DNA of 64,000 bases from Bin75 sp965200435 (GCA_965200435.1 OZ241337.1:124001-188000), one strand, 5' to 3'; shown: positions 54,985 through 64,000, counted from the stretch's first letter. Numbers and translations are program-made. The notes: generated from the sequence alone by a model not told the origin.

Positions 54985-56478
54985 TCAGCGCGTCAGCGCA
55001 TCCTCGACGTCGGGTGGAGTGGCGACAATCAATTCACCCAGATAAGGATATTGTTTCATGATTTGCTGTTTCATTTCCCAGGCCACCGTGCGGTAGGACC
55101 AATGCCCTTTGACCCCCGACCGGAGTTGGCACATGTATTCGGCTTGGGCATAGTCCATTTTAAAGAGACACCGAACCTTGAACCCGAAAGGAATCGCGTA
55201 AATCGAGGCTTCCTGATCCATGCCCCGCAACCGGTCGATATCGTGTCGAACCGCGTCCATAGCCATTTGATACTCCCGGTCCAGTTGAGCCTCATATAAC
55301 GGATCAGGGATTTCATAGCCATGCACGGTGGTAAAGTTTTGTTGGATCTGCTGGCAGCGTCGATGCCGATGCAGATCCCGCCACCCACCGATATCCATCA
55401 ACACGTCGAAGATGAGGGGATAGCCGCACCGAAACTCCTTAATCAACTCGTCATAGGGCCCTCGACAACGTAAGGCCACTTCCAGGGTCTCCCGTTTTTC
55501 CTGCTCCGGCCACTCTCGCACCAATTCCAGAATCCGGCGATACGGCGACTGGCTGACGCGATACAACAGACTCGTAACCAGTTCATCCATCAACGAATGC
55601 GGCTCGATGAGATCGACCGGCACCACCTGACCGGCCCAAGCCGACGGTTGATCCAAGCCCGCCTTGTGCAAAATTTTCTTGGCATGTCTCGACAAATCCC
55701 GGTAGACGCTGACTTGGTATTCGTTGGAATTGGCGTAACGGGCCAACGTCGGCGCGAGCGGCTCCGTGGGTTTGCCGGTCTCACCGCACAACTCGCCCCA
55801 CACGTTCGAAGCTGCTTTCGCACAGGCTTCTTTCAACTCTTGACCCAAGACCTGAAGTTCGGGGAGTTGCGTCGACAAGAACCGGGTAATCTGTTTTTCC
55901 AGCGTCCGGATACTGACCACCTGTCCGACGTTCGTCATGGAGGCCAGGGGCAACAGATAACGAGTGATGTCGTACACGCGCGCGGCAAGCGTTCGGTCAT
56001 AATTCGCCTCGCTCATGGTATCGGGTCTGGGATAGCGCCGTTGAACATGCTCGAGCAACGGATCATGAAACGTTCGATAAAGATTGAATAGGCTCCCGAG
56101 AATCCCGCGATAAAACGCTTCAGGTTCGGAATCCCGGATGGTTGACGGCACGTAGCAGCCGGACACGGCAAAGTTTTGATACCGGCTGGACTTGGCCTGG
56201 CCATCCCACAACGGTTCATCTTCCAGACGAATAGCCGCTAATTCGGAAATACCTTCCAGACACACGGTCACGTGCCCGAGATCGGCGATCGACGCGTGGC
56301 CATAGGCAAAATAGAACTGTTCCCAAAACTTTTCAGACGAGTGCCCGTGGACCCATCGCAAACTGTCTTCAATGGAGTCCGGGGAACGGCTATACCGCGC
56401 AAGGGCATAGGCCGCTTTCTCGGGCGGCATCGGAGCGAGGACAATCACCCGACGTGTGTGTTTTCTCTCGACCGTCAC
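54985..56478 (-). CDS. Two-domain ThyX-like (flavin-dependent thymidylate synthase-like) protein
   Basis: 497 residues from GTG at 56478, preceded by GGAAG; the frame is open to a TTG at 56508. There are two ThyX-like halves (about 1-240 and 250-497). The signature RHRxxSxxxxSxR is split: the first half has the SSRYQ part (DGQAKSSRYQNF) but no RHR; the second has RHR (DLHRHRRCQQIQQN) but no Ser-x-Arg. The family COG1351 is recognisable. A canonical ThyX is one ~220-residue domain acting as a tetramer. It might be a thymidylate synthase with shared sites, or a derived protein of another role. Confidence 0.75.
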   Translation of the reverse strand: MTVERKHTRRVIVLAPMPPEKAAYALARYSRSPDSIEDSLRWVHGHSSEKFWEQFYFAYGHASIADLGHVTVCLEGISELAAIRLEDEPLWDGQAKSSRYQNFAVSGCYVPSTIRDSEPEAFYRGILGSLFNLYRTFHDPLLEHVQRRYPRPDTMSEANYDRTLAARVYDITRYLLPLASMTNVGQVVSIRTLEKQITRFLSTQLPELQVLGQELKEACAKAASNVWGELCGETGKPTEPLAPTLARYANSNEYQVSVYRDLSRHAKKILHKAGLDQPSAWAGQVVPVDLIEPHSLMDELVTSLLYRVSQSPYRRILELVREWPEQEKRETLEVALRCRGPYDELIKEFRCGYPLIFDVLMDIGGWRDLHRHRRCQQIQQNFTTVHGYEIPDPLYEAQLDREYQMAMDAVRHDIDRLRGMDQEASIYAIPFGFKVRCLFKMDYAQAEYMCQLRSGVKGHWSYRTVAWEMKQQIMKQYPYLGELIVATPPDVEDALTR

Positions 56479-56525
56479 GTTCTGCTTCCGCTCACCGGCG
56501 TCACGCAACCCGGCGCGAGCGGTTC

Positions 56526-56555
56526 ACTATAGTCAGACGACCGATCCAATCTCAA
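56526..56555 (-). promoter_or_regulatory. Candidate promoter for the ThyX-like gene
   Basis: TTGAGA at 56550-56555 and TATAGT at 56526-56531, spacer 18 bp. This supports the GTG start at 56478 because the TTG at 56508 would leave almost no leader. Confidence 0.45.
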
Positions 56556-56638
56556 GTCTGCACGATCAGGACTTCTCCGCGATAGTGTGTGCATCCTGGG
56601 CCACTACGCGCACTCCGCCCGATCGCGTCACACTCCCC

Positions 56639-56667
56639 TTGAAACGTTTCGCTCCGATGTCTACACT
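56639..56667 (+). promoter_or_regulatory. Candidate promoter for the sodium symporter gene
   Basis: TTGAAA at 56639-56644 and TACACT at 56662-56667, spacer 17 bp, 105 bp before the ATG at 56773. The gap 56479-56772 holds no gene; it carries this and the divergent promoter. Confidence 0.4.
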
Positions 56668-56772
56668 CCGCTCCCAGATGAACAACGGTCTTGGACCGGC
56701 TCGATACGGGATCGAGGCCGCCCGAGCCGCCCCTGCAGGAGACGGAGCGAAAGAACCGAAAAGAGTGTATGA

Positions 56773-58137
56773 ATGAGCACAGATGACAGACAATCCATCC
56801 ACGGCCAATGGTCTTCCCGCTTGGCTTTTGTTATGGCGGCAACCGGCGCGGCCGTCGGTCTCGGCAACATTTGGAAATTTCCTTACATTACAGGAGAGAA
56901 CGGGGGAGGCGCCTTTGTGCTGGTGTATATCCTCTGTGTGGCCGCCCTGGGAATTCCGCTGATGATGGCCGAGGTGATGCTCGGACGCCGCGGCCAGCAA
57001 ACGCCAATCAATACCATGCGGGCTCTGGCCGAGGAAACCAACGCAAGCCAAGGCTGGCAACTCATCGGATGGGCCGGGACCCTGGCCGGGGTCCTGATCC
57101 TGTCTTATTACAGCGTCATCGGCGGATGGACCATCGGGTATATTGTTTATGCGGCGACCGGTCGTTTTACAGGCGTCAGCGGAGACGAAACCACAAACCT
57201 CTTTGGAAACTTTGTCGGAAGTCCCCTGTCTCAGGTAGGTTGGCATACCGCGTTTATGCTCATCACCATGAGCATCGTGGCCCGTGGGGTACGCAACGGA
57301 CTGGAAAAAGCCGTTACCTATCTCATGCCGCTGCTGGTCATGCTGCTGCTCATTCTTTTGGGCTACGCCATGACCACCGACTACTTCATGCAAGGGCTCG
57401 CGTTTTTATTCTCACCCGACTTTACCCACTTTTCGAACACCAGTATGCTGACGGCCCTGGGCCATGCTTTTTTTACCTTGAGCCTGGGCATGGGGACCAT
57501 TATGGTCTATGGGTCCTACGTTCCCAAAGGCACGTCCATTGCCAGCACCTCCGTCGCCGTCGCCGTCGCCGATACGTTGGTCGCTCTCATCGCGGGCATG
57601 GCGCTCTTTCCCATTGTCTTTGCCAATAACCTCACCCCGGGAGCCGGACCCAGTCTTATTTTTGAAACCATTCCCGTTGCCTTCGGCCACATGGCCGGCG
57701 GGACGTTGTTCGGAACACTCTTCTTCGTCCTGCTCCTGATTGCAGCTTGGACCTCTGCCATTTCATTGATTGAACCGGCGGTGACCATGATGATCGAAAA
57801 ATTCAACGTAACCCGTCCCACGGCCGCCTTGTGGACCGGACTGACCACCTGGCTCTTGGGATTCGGCACGATCCTTTCATTCAACGTCTGGGCTGACGTC
57901 ACGGTGTGGGGACTGAACTTTTTCGAACATCTCGACTTTCTCACCTCAAACCTCATGCTGCCGGCAGGCGGAATCCTTATGGCCATCTTTGCCGGGTGGA
58001 TCATGTCCAAAAGCAAGAGCCGGGCGGAACTCAACATGAAAAGTGAAGCCGGCTATGTCCTCTGGTACACCTCGATTCGTGTGATCGCGCCCATTGCGGT
58101 TTCTATTGTGCTTCTTCACGCCGTCGGCGTGTTTTGA
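56773..58137 (+). CDS. Neurotransmitter:sodium symporter family transporter
   Basis: 454 residues, about 11-12 membrane helices. The start WSSRLAFVMAATGAAVGLGN, then IWKFPYITGENGGGAF is the NSS sodium-site motif (helix 1 unwound region). Bacterial relatives (LeuT, MhsT) take up amino acids with sodium; the substrate here is unknown. The first gene on the plus strand after a long minus-strand run. Confidence 0.92.
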   Translation: MSTDDRQSIHGQWSSRLAFVMAATGAAVGLGNIWKFPYITGENGGGAFVLVYILCVAALGIPLMMAEVMLGRRGQQTPINTMRALAEETNASQGWQLIGWAGTLAGVLILSYYSVIGGWTIGYIVYAATGRFTGVSGDETTNLFGNFVGSPLSQVGWHTAFMLITMSIVARGVRNGLEKAVTYLMPLLVMLLLILLGYAMTTDYFMQGLAFLFSPDFTHFSNTSMLTALGHAFFTLSLGMGTIMVYGSYVPKGTSIASTSVAVAVADTLVALIAGMALFPIVFANNLTPGAGPSLIFETIPVAFGHMAGGTLFGTLFFVLLLIAAWTSAISLIEPAVTMMIEKFNVTRPTAALWTGLTTWLLGFGTILSFNVWADVTVWGLNFFEHLDFLTSNLMLPAGGILMAIFAGWIMSKSKSRAELNMKSEAGYVLWYTSIRVIAPIAVSIVLLHAVGVF

Positions 58138-58190
58138 AGGCCGGACCTGCAAAGGGGCACCAATTCGTTGACACGGTTGTCTTCCTCCCG

Positions 58191-58224
58191 CTGTCATCCC
58201 CGACACTCTTAATCGGGGATCCAG
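58191..58224. repeat. Family B palindromic repeat
   Basis: CTGTCATCCCCGACACTC, then TTAATCGGGGATCCAG: the same hairpin as at 53125 with one changed loop. Confidence 0.75.
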
Positions 58225-58251
58225 AAGATGGAAAAATTGGGAATGATGTCG

Positions 58252-58401
58252 CTAAGGAACCTCTGATTTCGTGTGATAGCGGGATGCAGGGCCAGGCGTC
58301 CCGGAGCGAAACCCAAAGCGTATCAGAGAGAGAGGTGAGGGTTGAGCGAGGACACCACGCCGCCATGCGCCCGATCGTGCACGACATCAGAGGTTCCCTA
58401 A
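58252..58401. repeat. Palindromic ~150 bp element, copy 4 (inverted)
   Basis: Same element as at 12025, in the opposite orientation. Ends CTAAGGAACCTCTGATTT and ATCAGAGGTTCCCTAA. It lies in the 499 bp gene-free gap between the symporter and the DUF255 fusion gene, between a family B and a family C repeat. Confidence 0.88.
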
Positions 58402-58478
58402 TCCGACCGACAACAAAGCCCGGCCATGGCCCCCTGATAAGGGGGATTGAGGGAGTTGGGGACGCGCAGATCAGTCGG

Positions 58479-58513
58479 GTCGGTCGGATGAGCGCAGCGT
58501 CATCCGACCGACA
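58479..58513. repeat. Family C palindromic repeat
   Basis: GGTCGGATGAGCGCAGCG and TCATCCGACCGACA form a near-perfect inverted repeat; the same core is at 53.2 and 53.8 kb. A small CCCCC-TGATAA-GGGGG hairpin lies just before it. Confidence 0.7.
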
Positions 58514-58636
58514 GTTGGAAGAGATTGAACGTCGTGGGTTTGCGCTTTTTCATGCGGAGTCCCATGTCATGCCGAAGCCGCGACCAGAGGCGACTCCCGT
58601 TGACCCCTGTTTGGGCCCGGTGCTACTGTCGGTTTC

Positions 58637-61600
58637 ATGATCGATCCTCACTCCACCCGGTCTCCGAACCGTCTGATTCACGAGACAAGCCCTTACTTGC
58701 TGCAACACGCCTACAACCCGGTGGATTGGTATCCCTGGGGCCAGGAAGCACTCCTGCTGGCGAAGGAACAGGATAAACCCCTTCTCTTGTCTATCGGGTA
58801 TTCCGCTTGTCATTGGTGCCACGTCATGGAGCGAGAATCGTTTGAAAATGACGAGATCGCTTCGCTCATGAATCGTTATTACGTGTGCGTCAAGGTGGAC
58901 CGTGAAGAACGTCCGGACCTCGACGAGATCTACATGCAAGCCACCATCGCCATGAACCAGGGACACGGCGGCTGGCCCATGACGGTTTTTCTGACACCGG
59001 ACCAGCAGCCTATCTTTGCCGGCACCTACTTCCCTCCGACCGACAAATGGGGGCGGCCAGGCTTCGGGACAGTCCTCAAAAAGATCGCCGAAGGCTGGGA
59101 ACGGGACCGGGCGGCCATTGCCGAAAGCGCAACACGTTTTACCGAGCGACTGCAAACGGCCATGCGTGTCCCCGCTCCCACGGCGGTGGGACAACAGGAG
59201 CTTGACTCCGCGGTCAAGCAGTGGGCAGCGGACTTCGACCCGATCTATGGAGGGTTCGGCCAAGCGCCCAAATTCCCACCGGCCACCGGACTCGCCTTTC
59301 TCCTCCGGCAATGCCGGCGAACCGGGACTGAGCAGGTCCTTCACATGGTTTGTAAAACGTTGGATGCCATGGCCGCGGGAGGCATGTACGACCATATCGG
59401 GGGAGGATTTGCCCGGTATTCGACGGATGAACGCTGGCTGGTTCCACACTTTGAAAAAATGCTTTACGACAATGCGTTACTCGCCAAGACGTATCTCGAG
59501 GCGTTCCAAGTGACCGGCAACCTCGATTACAAGCGCGTAACGTCCGAAATTCTGGATTACGTCACTCGAGAAATGACGTCACCCGAAGGCGGCTATTATT
59601 CCGCCACGGATGCCGACTCGGAAGGCGTCGAAGGGAAGTTTTTCATATGGGATCCCGAACAAATCCGGCAGATCGTCCCGTCGGAGCAGGACGCAATCCG
59701 GTTCTGCACATATTACGATATTACCCCTGACGGTAATTGGGAACATCACAGTATTCCCAATACCCCCCACACGCTCGAACAAACGGCCGAAAAACTTTCC
59801 TGCTCCCCGGCAGAGCTTCGAGAGACGATCTACCGGGTCAAACCACTCGTGTACGACGCACGACTGAAACGCGTGCCCCCGGGATTAGACGACAAAATCA
59901 TCACGGCCTGGAACGGAATGATGATCAGCGCCATGGCCGAGGCTACACGGGTCTTGAGGCACGGGCCGTATTTGGAATCGGCTTGTCGGGCCGCGGACTT
60001 TCTGCTCAACACGCTCTCCCGTCCCGATGAAGGCCTGTACCGCACCTACCGGGACGGCAAAGCCCATCTCAACGCGTATCTGGAGGATTACGCCTATCTC
60101 GCAGAGGCACTCATCGACGTCTACGAGGCCGGCGGCGAGGAACGATACCTCACGGAAGCCGTTCGATTGGGCAAACGACTGTTGAGCGATTTTCTCGACA
60201 AGACTCACGGCGGATTTTTTACGACGGCGAACGATCATGAAGTCCTCATCCTGCGAGGGCGCGAAGGACCAGACGGCGCCACTCCGAGCGGCAACGCCGT
60301 GGCGGCCATGGCCCTGGCCAGGCTCTCGTTTCACCAGGATCATGAAGGATTTCGAGAGGCGGCCACGCAGGCTATTCGGGCCTACGGGCAACAGATCAGT
60401 CGCATACCCAGGGGATTTGCCAAGACCATCATGACGGCGGACTTCCTCTTGAACGGTCCTTTGGAATTGGCATTCGTCGGAGCGCCGACCGACCCGGGAC
60501 ATGACCAATTGCTGGATGAGGTGGCCCGTCACTTTGTCCCCTATCGCGTCATTGCACACGGCAACTCCGATGCCATCGAATCGAGGCATCCGCTTCTCAA
60601 AGACAAATCTCTCGTCGAAGGACAAGCCGCGTTATACGTGTGTCGAAACTATACGTGCCACGCTCCCGTCACCAACCCGAAAGACGTGGCACGGGCCTTC
60701 ACCGAGGGGCCTCCGGGGGATCCGGCGCCGCGCATGCTGACCTCTACGGGCATACCGGGATCGGCAACCATTCAGGGCACCGCCGCCTACGTGTCCCGAA
60801 TCCTGGCGCGGTCTTCCGGCTCCGGTCCCACGGCCCATGGCTATACAACGTTGGGATCTACGGGCCTCACCAACTCCAGGATTGGATTCGGAGGCTACAG
60901 AACGGGTCTTGACCAGGACGACCACCGGGCCGCCCTCGTCAAAGCCATTCGGGAAGGCTGCAACCTCATTGATACCTCCACGAACTATGCGGACGGCGAC
61001 AGCGAACGCCTGGTGGGGAGCGTACTCCAGGAATTGCTTGATCAAAAAGACGTGACGCGCGACAACGTGATCGTCGTCTCCAAAATCGGCTACGTGCAGG
61101 GGAACAATTTGCAAACCGCCAAGGCCAGAGAACAGGCCGGCCGGGCCTATCCCGAAATGGTCAAATACGGGGAAGACATCTGGCACTGCCTCCACCCGGA
61201 GTTTCTCGATGACCAACTGACGGGTTCGCTGGATCGCCTCGGACTCGCCACGCTGGATGTCTGCCTCCTGCACAACCCCGAGTATTTCCTCTCCGACGTG
61301 AAGCAACGCACACGCGACCTCGACGCCTCGACCCTGGAGGAACTGCGCACCGAATTCCACCGTCGCCTCGAGCAGGCGTTTGTCTATTTCGAGCAACAGA
61401 TCGATGCAGGTCGCATCTTATGCTACGGCGTTTCTTCCAACACGAGTACGGCCAAGCCCGGCGACCCCGAAGCGACCTCGTTGTCGCGTATGCTCGAAGC
61501 CGCCCAACGGGCGGCCCGGCAAACCGGCAAGCCCCACCATGGGTTTCGCGTGCTTCAATTACCCATGAATCTCTTCGAATCAGGAGCCTTGCTCACCCCT

Positions 61601-62320
61601 AATACCGGACCGGACCAAAGGACCACCGTGCTGGAGTTCGCCCGAACCCATGACGTTGCCGTACTTGTCAACAGACCACTTAATGCCATACCCGCTCGAC
61701 ACCGTGGCATGATACGACTGGCCGCCCCCCGGTATGAGCCGGTGGAAACCCCTTTTGAAACGCAACGCCAAGCCGTCGCGGCGTTGGAAGAAACGTATCG
61801 GCAGGAATTTGCACCCCTTATCCCCTATGCGGGAAAAGGGGTGGAGCCCAAAGACTTCTTTTCCCTGGCTGACGAACTTCATCACCTCCGGTCTCAAATC
61901 CATAACCTGGAACACTGGGCTCAGATCGAATCACAGATGATTGCGCCACACATCAATCAGGCCTTTCAGGTAGCCGCCAAACATCTGAGCCAGGAACAAG
62001 CAACAGACTGGGAACATTGGCGAACCCGTTACATCTCCAAACTGCTTCTCTTGCTCAAAATCGTTCGGCAGGAAGCGGCCCAAAAGAGTAACCAACAACT
62101 GCAATCGATCACCGCGACGCTTGATCGAATCCTTCCCAAAGAGAGACGGGGAGAACCGCTATCACGAAAGGCGCTGTGGAGTTTGACCGGCACTCCTGGC
62201 GTCACCTGCGTCCTGAACGGCATGCGCACGACAGAGTACGTTGAGGATTCCTTAACGATCCTCGGATGGGACCCCTTGGACAATCCTCAATCCATCTTCG
62301 AGAGCCTGTTATCGGACTGA
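58637..62320 (+). CDS. DUF255 thioredoxin-like / aldo-keto reductase fusion protein
   Basis: 1227 residues in one frame. Residues 1-~165 are the DUF255 (YyaL) thioredoxin-like domain with Cys58-His-Trp-Cys61. ~190-700 is the (alpha/alpha)6-barrel part of the same family (e.g. WLVPHFEKMLYDNALLA and ITAWNGMMISAMAEA). From about residue 735 to the end is an aldo-keto reductase: LGSTGLTNSRIGFGGYRTG; catalytic Asp and Tyr in LIDTSTNYADGDSERL, Lys in VVSKIGY and His in LLHNPEYF, with a helical insertion of about 140 residues before the last AKR block TPGVTCVLNGMRTTEYVEDS. No signal peptide. In the AKR part all four catalytic residues are present, so it may be an NADPH-dependent oxidoreductase; the substrate is unknown. 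Confidence 0.87.
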   Translation: MIDPHSTRSPNRLIHETSPYLLQHAYNPVDWYPWGQEALLLAKEQDKPLLLSIGYSACHWCHVMERESFENDEIASLMNRYYVCVKVDREERPDLDEIYMQATIAMNQGHGGWPMTVFLTPDQQPIFAGTYFPPTDKWGRPGFGTVLKKIAEGWERDRAAIAESATRFTERLQTAMRVPAPTAVGQQELDSAVKQWAADFDPIYGGFGQAPKFPPATGLAFLLRQCRRTGTEQVLHMVCKTLDAMAAGGMYDHIGGGFARYSTDERWLVPHFEKMLYDNALLAKTYLEAFQVTGNLDYKRVTSEILDYVTREMTSPEGGYYSATDADSEGVEGKFFIWDPEQIRQIVPSEQDAIRFCTYYDITPDGNWEHHSIPNTPHTLEQTAEKLSCSPAELRETIYRVKPLVYDARLKRVPPGLDDKIITAWNGMMISAMAEATRVLRHGPYLESACRAADFLLNTLSRPDEGLYRTYRDGKAHLNAYLEDYAYLAEALIDVYEAGGEERYLTEAVRLGKRLLSDFLDKTHGGFFTTANDHEVLILRGREGPDGATPSGNAVAAMALARLSFHQDHEGFREAATQAIRAYGQQISRIPRGFAKTIMTADFLLNGPLELAFVGAPTDPGHDQLLDEVARHFVPYRVIAHGNSDAIESRHPLLKDKSLVEGQAALYVCRNYTCHAPVTNPKDVARAFTEGPPGDPAPRMLTSTGIPGSATIQGTAAYVSRILARSSGSGPTAHGYTTLGSTGLTNSRIGFGGYRTGLDQDDHRAALVKAIREGCNLIDTSTNYADGDSERLVGSVLQELLDQKDVTRDNVIVVSKIGYVQGNNLQTAKAREQAGRAYPEMVKYGEDIWHCLHPEFLDDQLTGSLDRLGLATLDVCLLHNPEYFLSDVKQRTRDLDASTLEELRTEFHRRLEQAFVYFEQQIDAGRILCYGVSSNTSTAKPGDPEATSLSRMLEAAQRAARQTGKPHHGFRVLQLPMNLFESGALLTPNTGPDQRTTVLEFARTHDVAVLVNRPLNAIPARHRGMIRLAAPRYEPVETPFETQRQAVAALEETYRQEFAPLIPYAGKGVEPKDFFSLADELHHLRSQIHNLEHWAQIESQMIAPHINQAFQVAAKHLSQEQATDWEHWRTRYISKLLLLLKIVRQEAAQKSNQQLQSITATLDRILPKERRGEPLSRKALWSLTGTPGVTCVLNGMRTTEYVEDSLTILGWDPLDNPQSIFESLLSD

Positions 62321-62330
62321 CGCCCACGCC

Positions 62331-62480
62331 TTAAGGAACCTCTGATTGAGTGCGCTATCGGGCGCATGGCGGCGTGGTGTCCTCGCTCAACCCTCACCTA
62401 TCTCTATGAGAAGCTTCGGGTTTCGCTCCGGAACGCCTCGCCCTGCATCCCGCTATCACACGAAATCAGAGGTTCCTTAA
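62331..62480. repeat. Palindromic ~150 bp element, copy 5
   Basis: The most regular copy: TTAAGGAACCTCTGATT and AATCAGAGGTTCCTTAA at the ends. It starts 11 bp after the fusion gene's stop and lies before the convergent comEC remnant. Confidence 0.9.
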
Positions 62481-62496
62481 GCGACCCATCAGCCTC

Positions 62497-64000
62497 TTAC
62501 GCGTTTAATACCCAGATGTTCCAGAAACGAGACATATTTTCCCATTCACGGGCCAGTGAATACTCACCCAATGCCAGCGGAACGGGTTGACGATCCGTCA
62601 TACGCTGGATCCGGCTGTCCCCGGAATTCGGTTTCGCGGAAAGCACAATGGCCCCGTCCAAATCTGTTCGGTAAATGTTCATGCGATCGTACGCCTGCAA
62701 AACGTCAGGGGCCGGATGGCCGTAACGGTTTTCCCGACCGGCGGACACCACCGCAGTCTTCGCATTGAGCCGTTGAATCCATCGTCGATTCAACGAACTC
62801 TTCGCTCCATGATGTGGAATCTTGACAACGGTCGCCGATTCCACCAGTGGATGATGGAGTTGCCTCGTCAAGGCTTCGACCGCCGCATCGGCCGTGAGCA
62901 AAATCGAGTGCTTTCCGCACGTTAAACTGAGAACCACGGAAAGATTGTTCAGGTCAGCCCCCTGAGGTTCGTGCAACGTGGAACCATTTTCCGCCAACGG
63001 CGGGTTCAGTGATACGAGTCGACAGGATCCGTCCTCTACAATTTCTTCTCCTTCCCGGGCAAGACGTTCAACGAGGCCTTTGCGCGTCAGCGCATCATGG
63101 AGTCGCCGGTAAAAGCGGTTCGTACTTTGAGTCCCGTTACTCCAGTAATGATCGATCTCGAAGTGTTCGATGATCCAGGACAGTCCTCCCACGTGATCCA
63201 ATTGCGGATGAGTCGCAATCACGTGAGTCAGACGCCGGATGCCTCGATCCCACAAATAGGGCCCCACCACCATTCGGCCTACATCCCAACGTTCATAGGC
63301 AACCCCGCCGTCTACCAGAATCGTGTCGCCGCCAGGCAACTCGAGCAGCGTGGCGTCACCCTGGCCAACGTCCAAAAACGTCACGCGCAACGTATCGTCC
63401 TCAAACACATGTCACGGCGACCACACCCACCACAACAGGCACAAGACCAGCGCACTCACGCTGATGACCCGGAACGTCATTTTCCGGCTGAGCAACGCAA
63501 CCATCAGACAAAAATAGAAGCCTGCCATGGACAAGATTGAGGGAGAGGCCACGTGCCATTCGGCACCAGGAATCGTAGCCATGACACCGACAACGGACGT
63601 CAGGCCATTCATGATTTCCTGATGAACCAAACCGAGGGGCAATTGGTCGAGCCCGCAAAGCAAGACGATCATCGACGCGACAAGTCCCAAACGGCACGAC
63701 AAACAAGCCGACCAGGGGTACGACGACGGCATTCGCAAACATCCCCAACCAGGCCACCTGGTTGAAATAGTACGCAACCAGCGGAACCGTCCCCACGGTG
63801 ACAGCAAGGGTCATCAACGCATACTGCGTTCCCCAATGTTTCAATTTGACCATGACAGCCTGAGGCCGTTCATCTTCCTCGTCGTCACTGGTACTCCATC
63901 GAAACACCAGAGCGATGGCCAGAACGGACACGTACGAGAGTTGAAAGGAAAGGTCGTATATCGCCTTGGGATCAGCCAGGGTCGTGCACAACGCGGCCAG
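62497..64000 (-). pseudogene. comEC: comEC (DNA internalisation channel), broken by a frameshift and an in-frame stop
   Basis: From the window edge, frame one reads a membrane region with FQLSYVSVLAIALVFRW, a ComEC competence-domain block. At 63689-63691 a run of three A (T on the minus strand) has one base too many; removing one restores the sequence VVPLGLVASMIVLLCGL. The restored frame then meets TGA at 63412-63414 within WVWSP*HVFEDD; the same frame continues after it as the C-terminal metallo-beta-lactamase domain (FLDVGQGDATLLELPGG; THPQLDHVGG; KIPHHGAKSS). Intact ComEC spans the inner membrane to import single-stranded DNA. Two separate lesions suggest real decay, not one read error. 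A GTG at 63408 could in principle start the C-terminal domain alone. Confidence 0.82.

Noticed and set aside
56566..57393. A 275-codon minus-strand frame opposite the symporter gene
   Set aside because: Low-complexity, histidine- and glutamine-rich product with no family; it lies antisense to a clear membrane transporter.
58550..59449. A 299-codon minus-strand frame at the start of the DUF255 fusion gene
   Set aside because: Antisense to the DUF255 domain that carries the CHWC motif.
62366..62500. A conserved short reading frame (MAAWCPRSTLT...) in the palindromic element copies
   Set aside because: It is open in four copies but has a TAG in copy 3, runs into unrelated flanks, and is explained by sequence conservation of the element; no ribosome-binding site is seen.
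63412..63414. TGA in comEC as a selenocysteine codon
   Set aside because: The position is in the linker before the metallo-beta-lactamase domain, not at a redox site; no selenocysteine insertion hairpin was recognised, and a frameshift is present in the same gene.

Overview
The window looks like a chromosome segment of a Gram-negative bacterium of the Nitrospirota, probably Nitrospira or a close relative. I infer this from the combination of Lpt lipopolysaccharide-transport genes and type IV pilus genes with a gene for Pup (prokaryotic ubiquitin-like protein), and from the gene order and protein character. I could not run any search, so the genus is an inference. Almost everything from 1 to 56.5 kb is on the minus strand.

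Left part (1-14.1 kb, minus strand): the start of glnD, nadE, a GAF-GAF-ANTAR regulator, aroB, aroC, the pilus assembly genes pilP-O-N-M (read M to P), rapZ, rpoN and the lipopolysaccharide export genes lptB-A-C (read C to A to B, then rpoN and rapZ).

Middle (14.2-47.6 kb, minus strand): one uninterrupted transcription and translation block. In transcription order it is tRNA-Tyr, tRNA-Gly, tRNA-Thr, tuf, rpmG, tRNA-Trp, secE, nusG, rplK, rplA, an in-frame rplJ-rplL fusion, rpoB, rpoC, rpsL, rpsG, fusA, a second tuf, rpsJ, the full S10 and spc sets, secY, adk, map, infA, rpmJ, rpsM, rpsK, rpsD, rpoA and rplQ. A near-consensus promoter lies at 47.9 kb and another before rpsL at 34.3 kb. The two tuf genes appear identical and have a strongly G-ending codon bias unlike their neighbours.

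Right part (48-64 kb): a DUF192 protein, a bifunctional Rel, recJ, Pup, a small unknown protein, a TPR protein, a two-domain ThyX-like protein, a sodium-dependent symporter, a large DUF255 (thioredoxin-like)/aldo-keto reductase fusion, and a comEC gene broken by one frameshift and one in-frame stop.

Five copies of a ~150 bp palindromic element with TA-type ends are scattered through the window (12.0, 25.5, 47.7, 58.3, 62.3 kb). Two abut the stop codons of lptB and rpsC, and one lies in the leader of the tRNA-tuf superoperon. Two further short palindromic repeat families cluster at 53.1-53.9 and 58.2-58.5 kb. I saw no CRISPR array, rRNA gene, transposase gene or prophage. The most unusual items are the L10-L12 fusion, the orphan Pup ending in Gly-Gly-Glu, the element family, the attenuator-like hairpin before nadE and the DUF255-AKR fusion.
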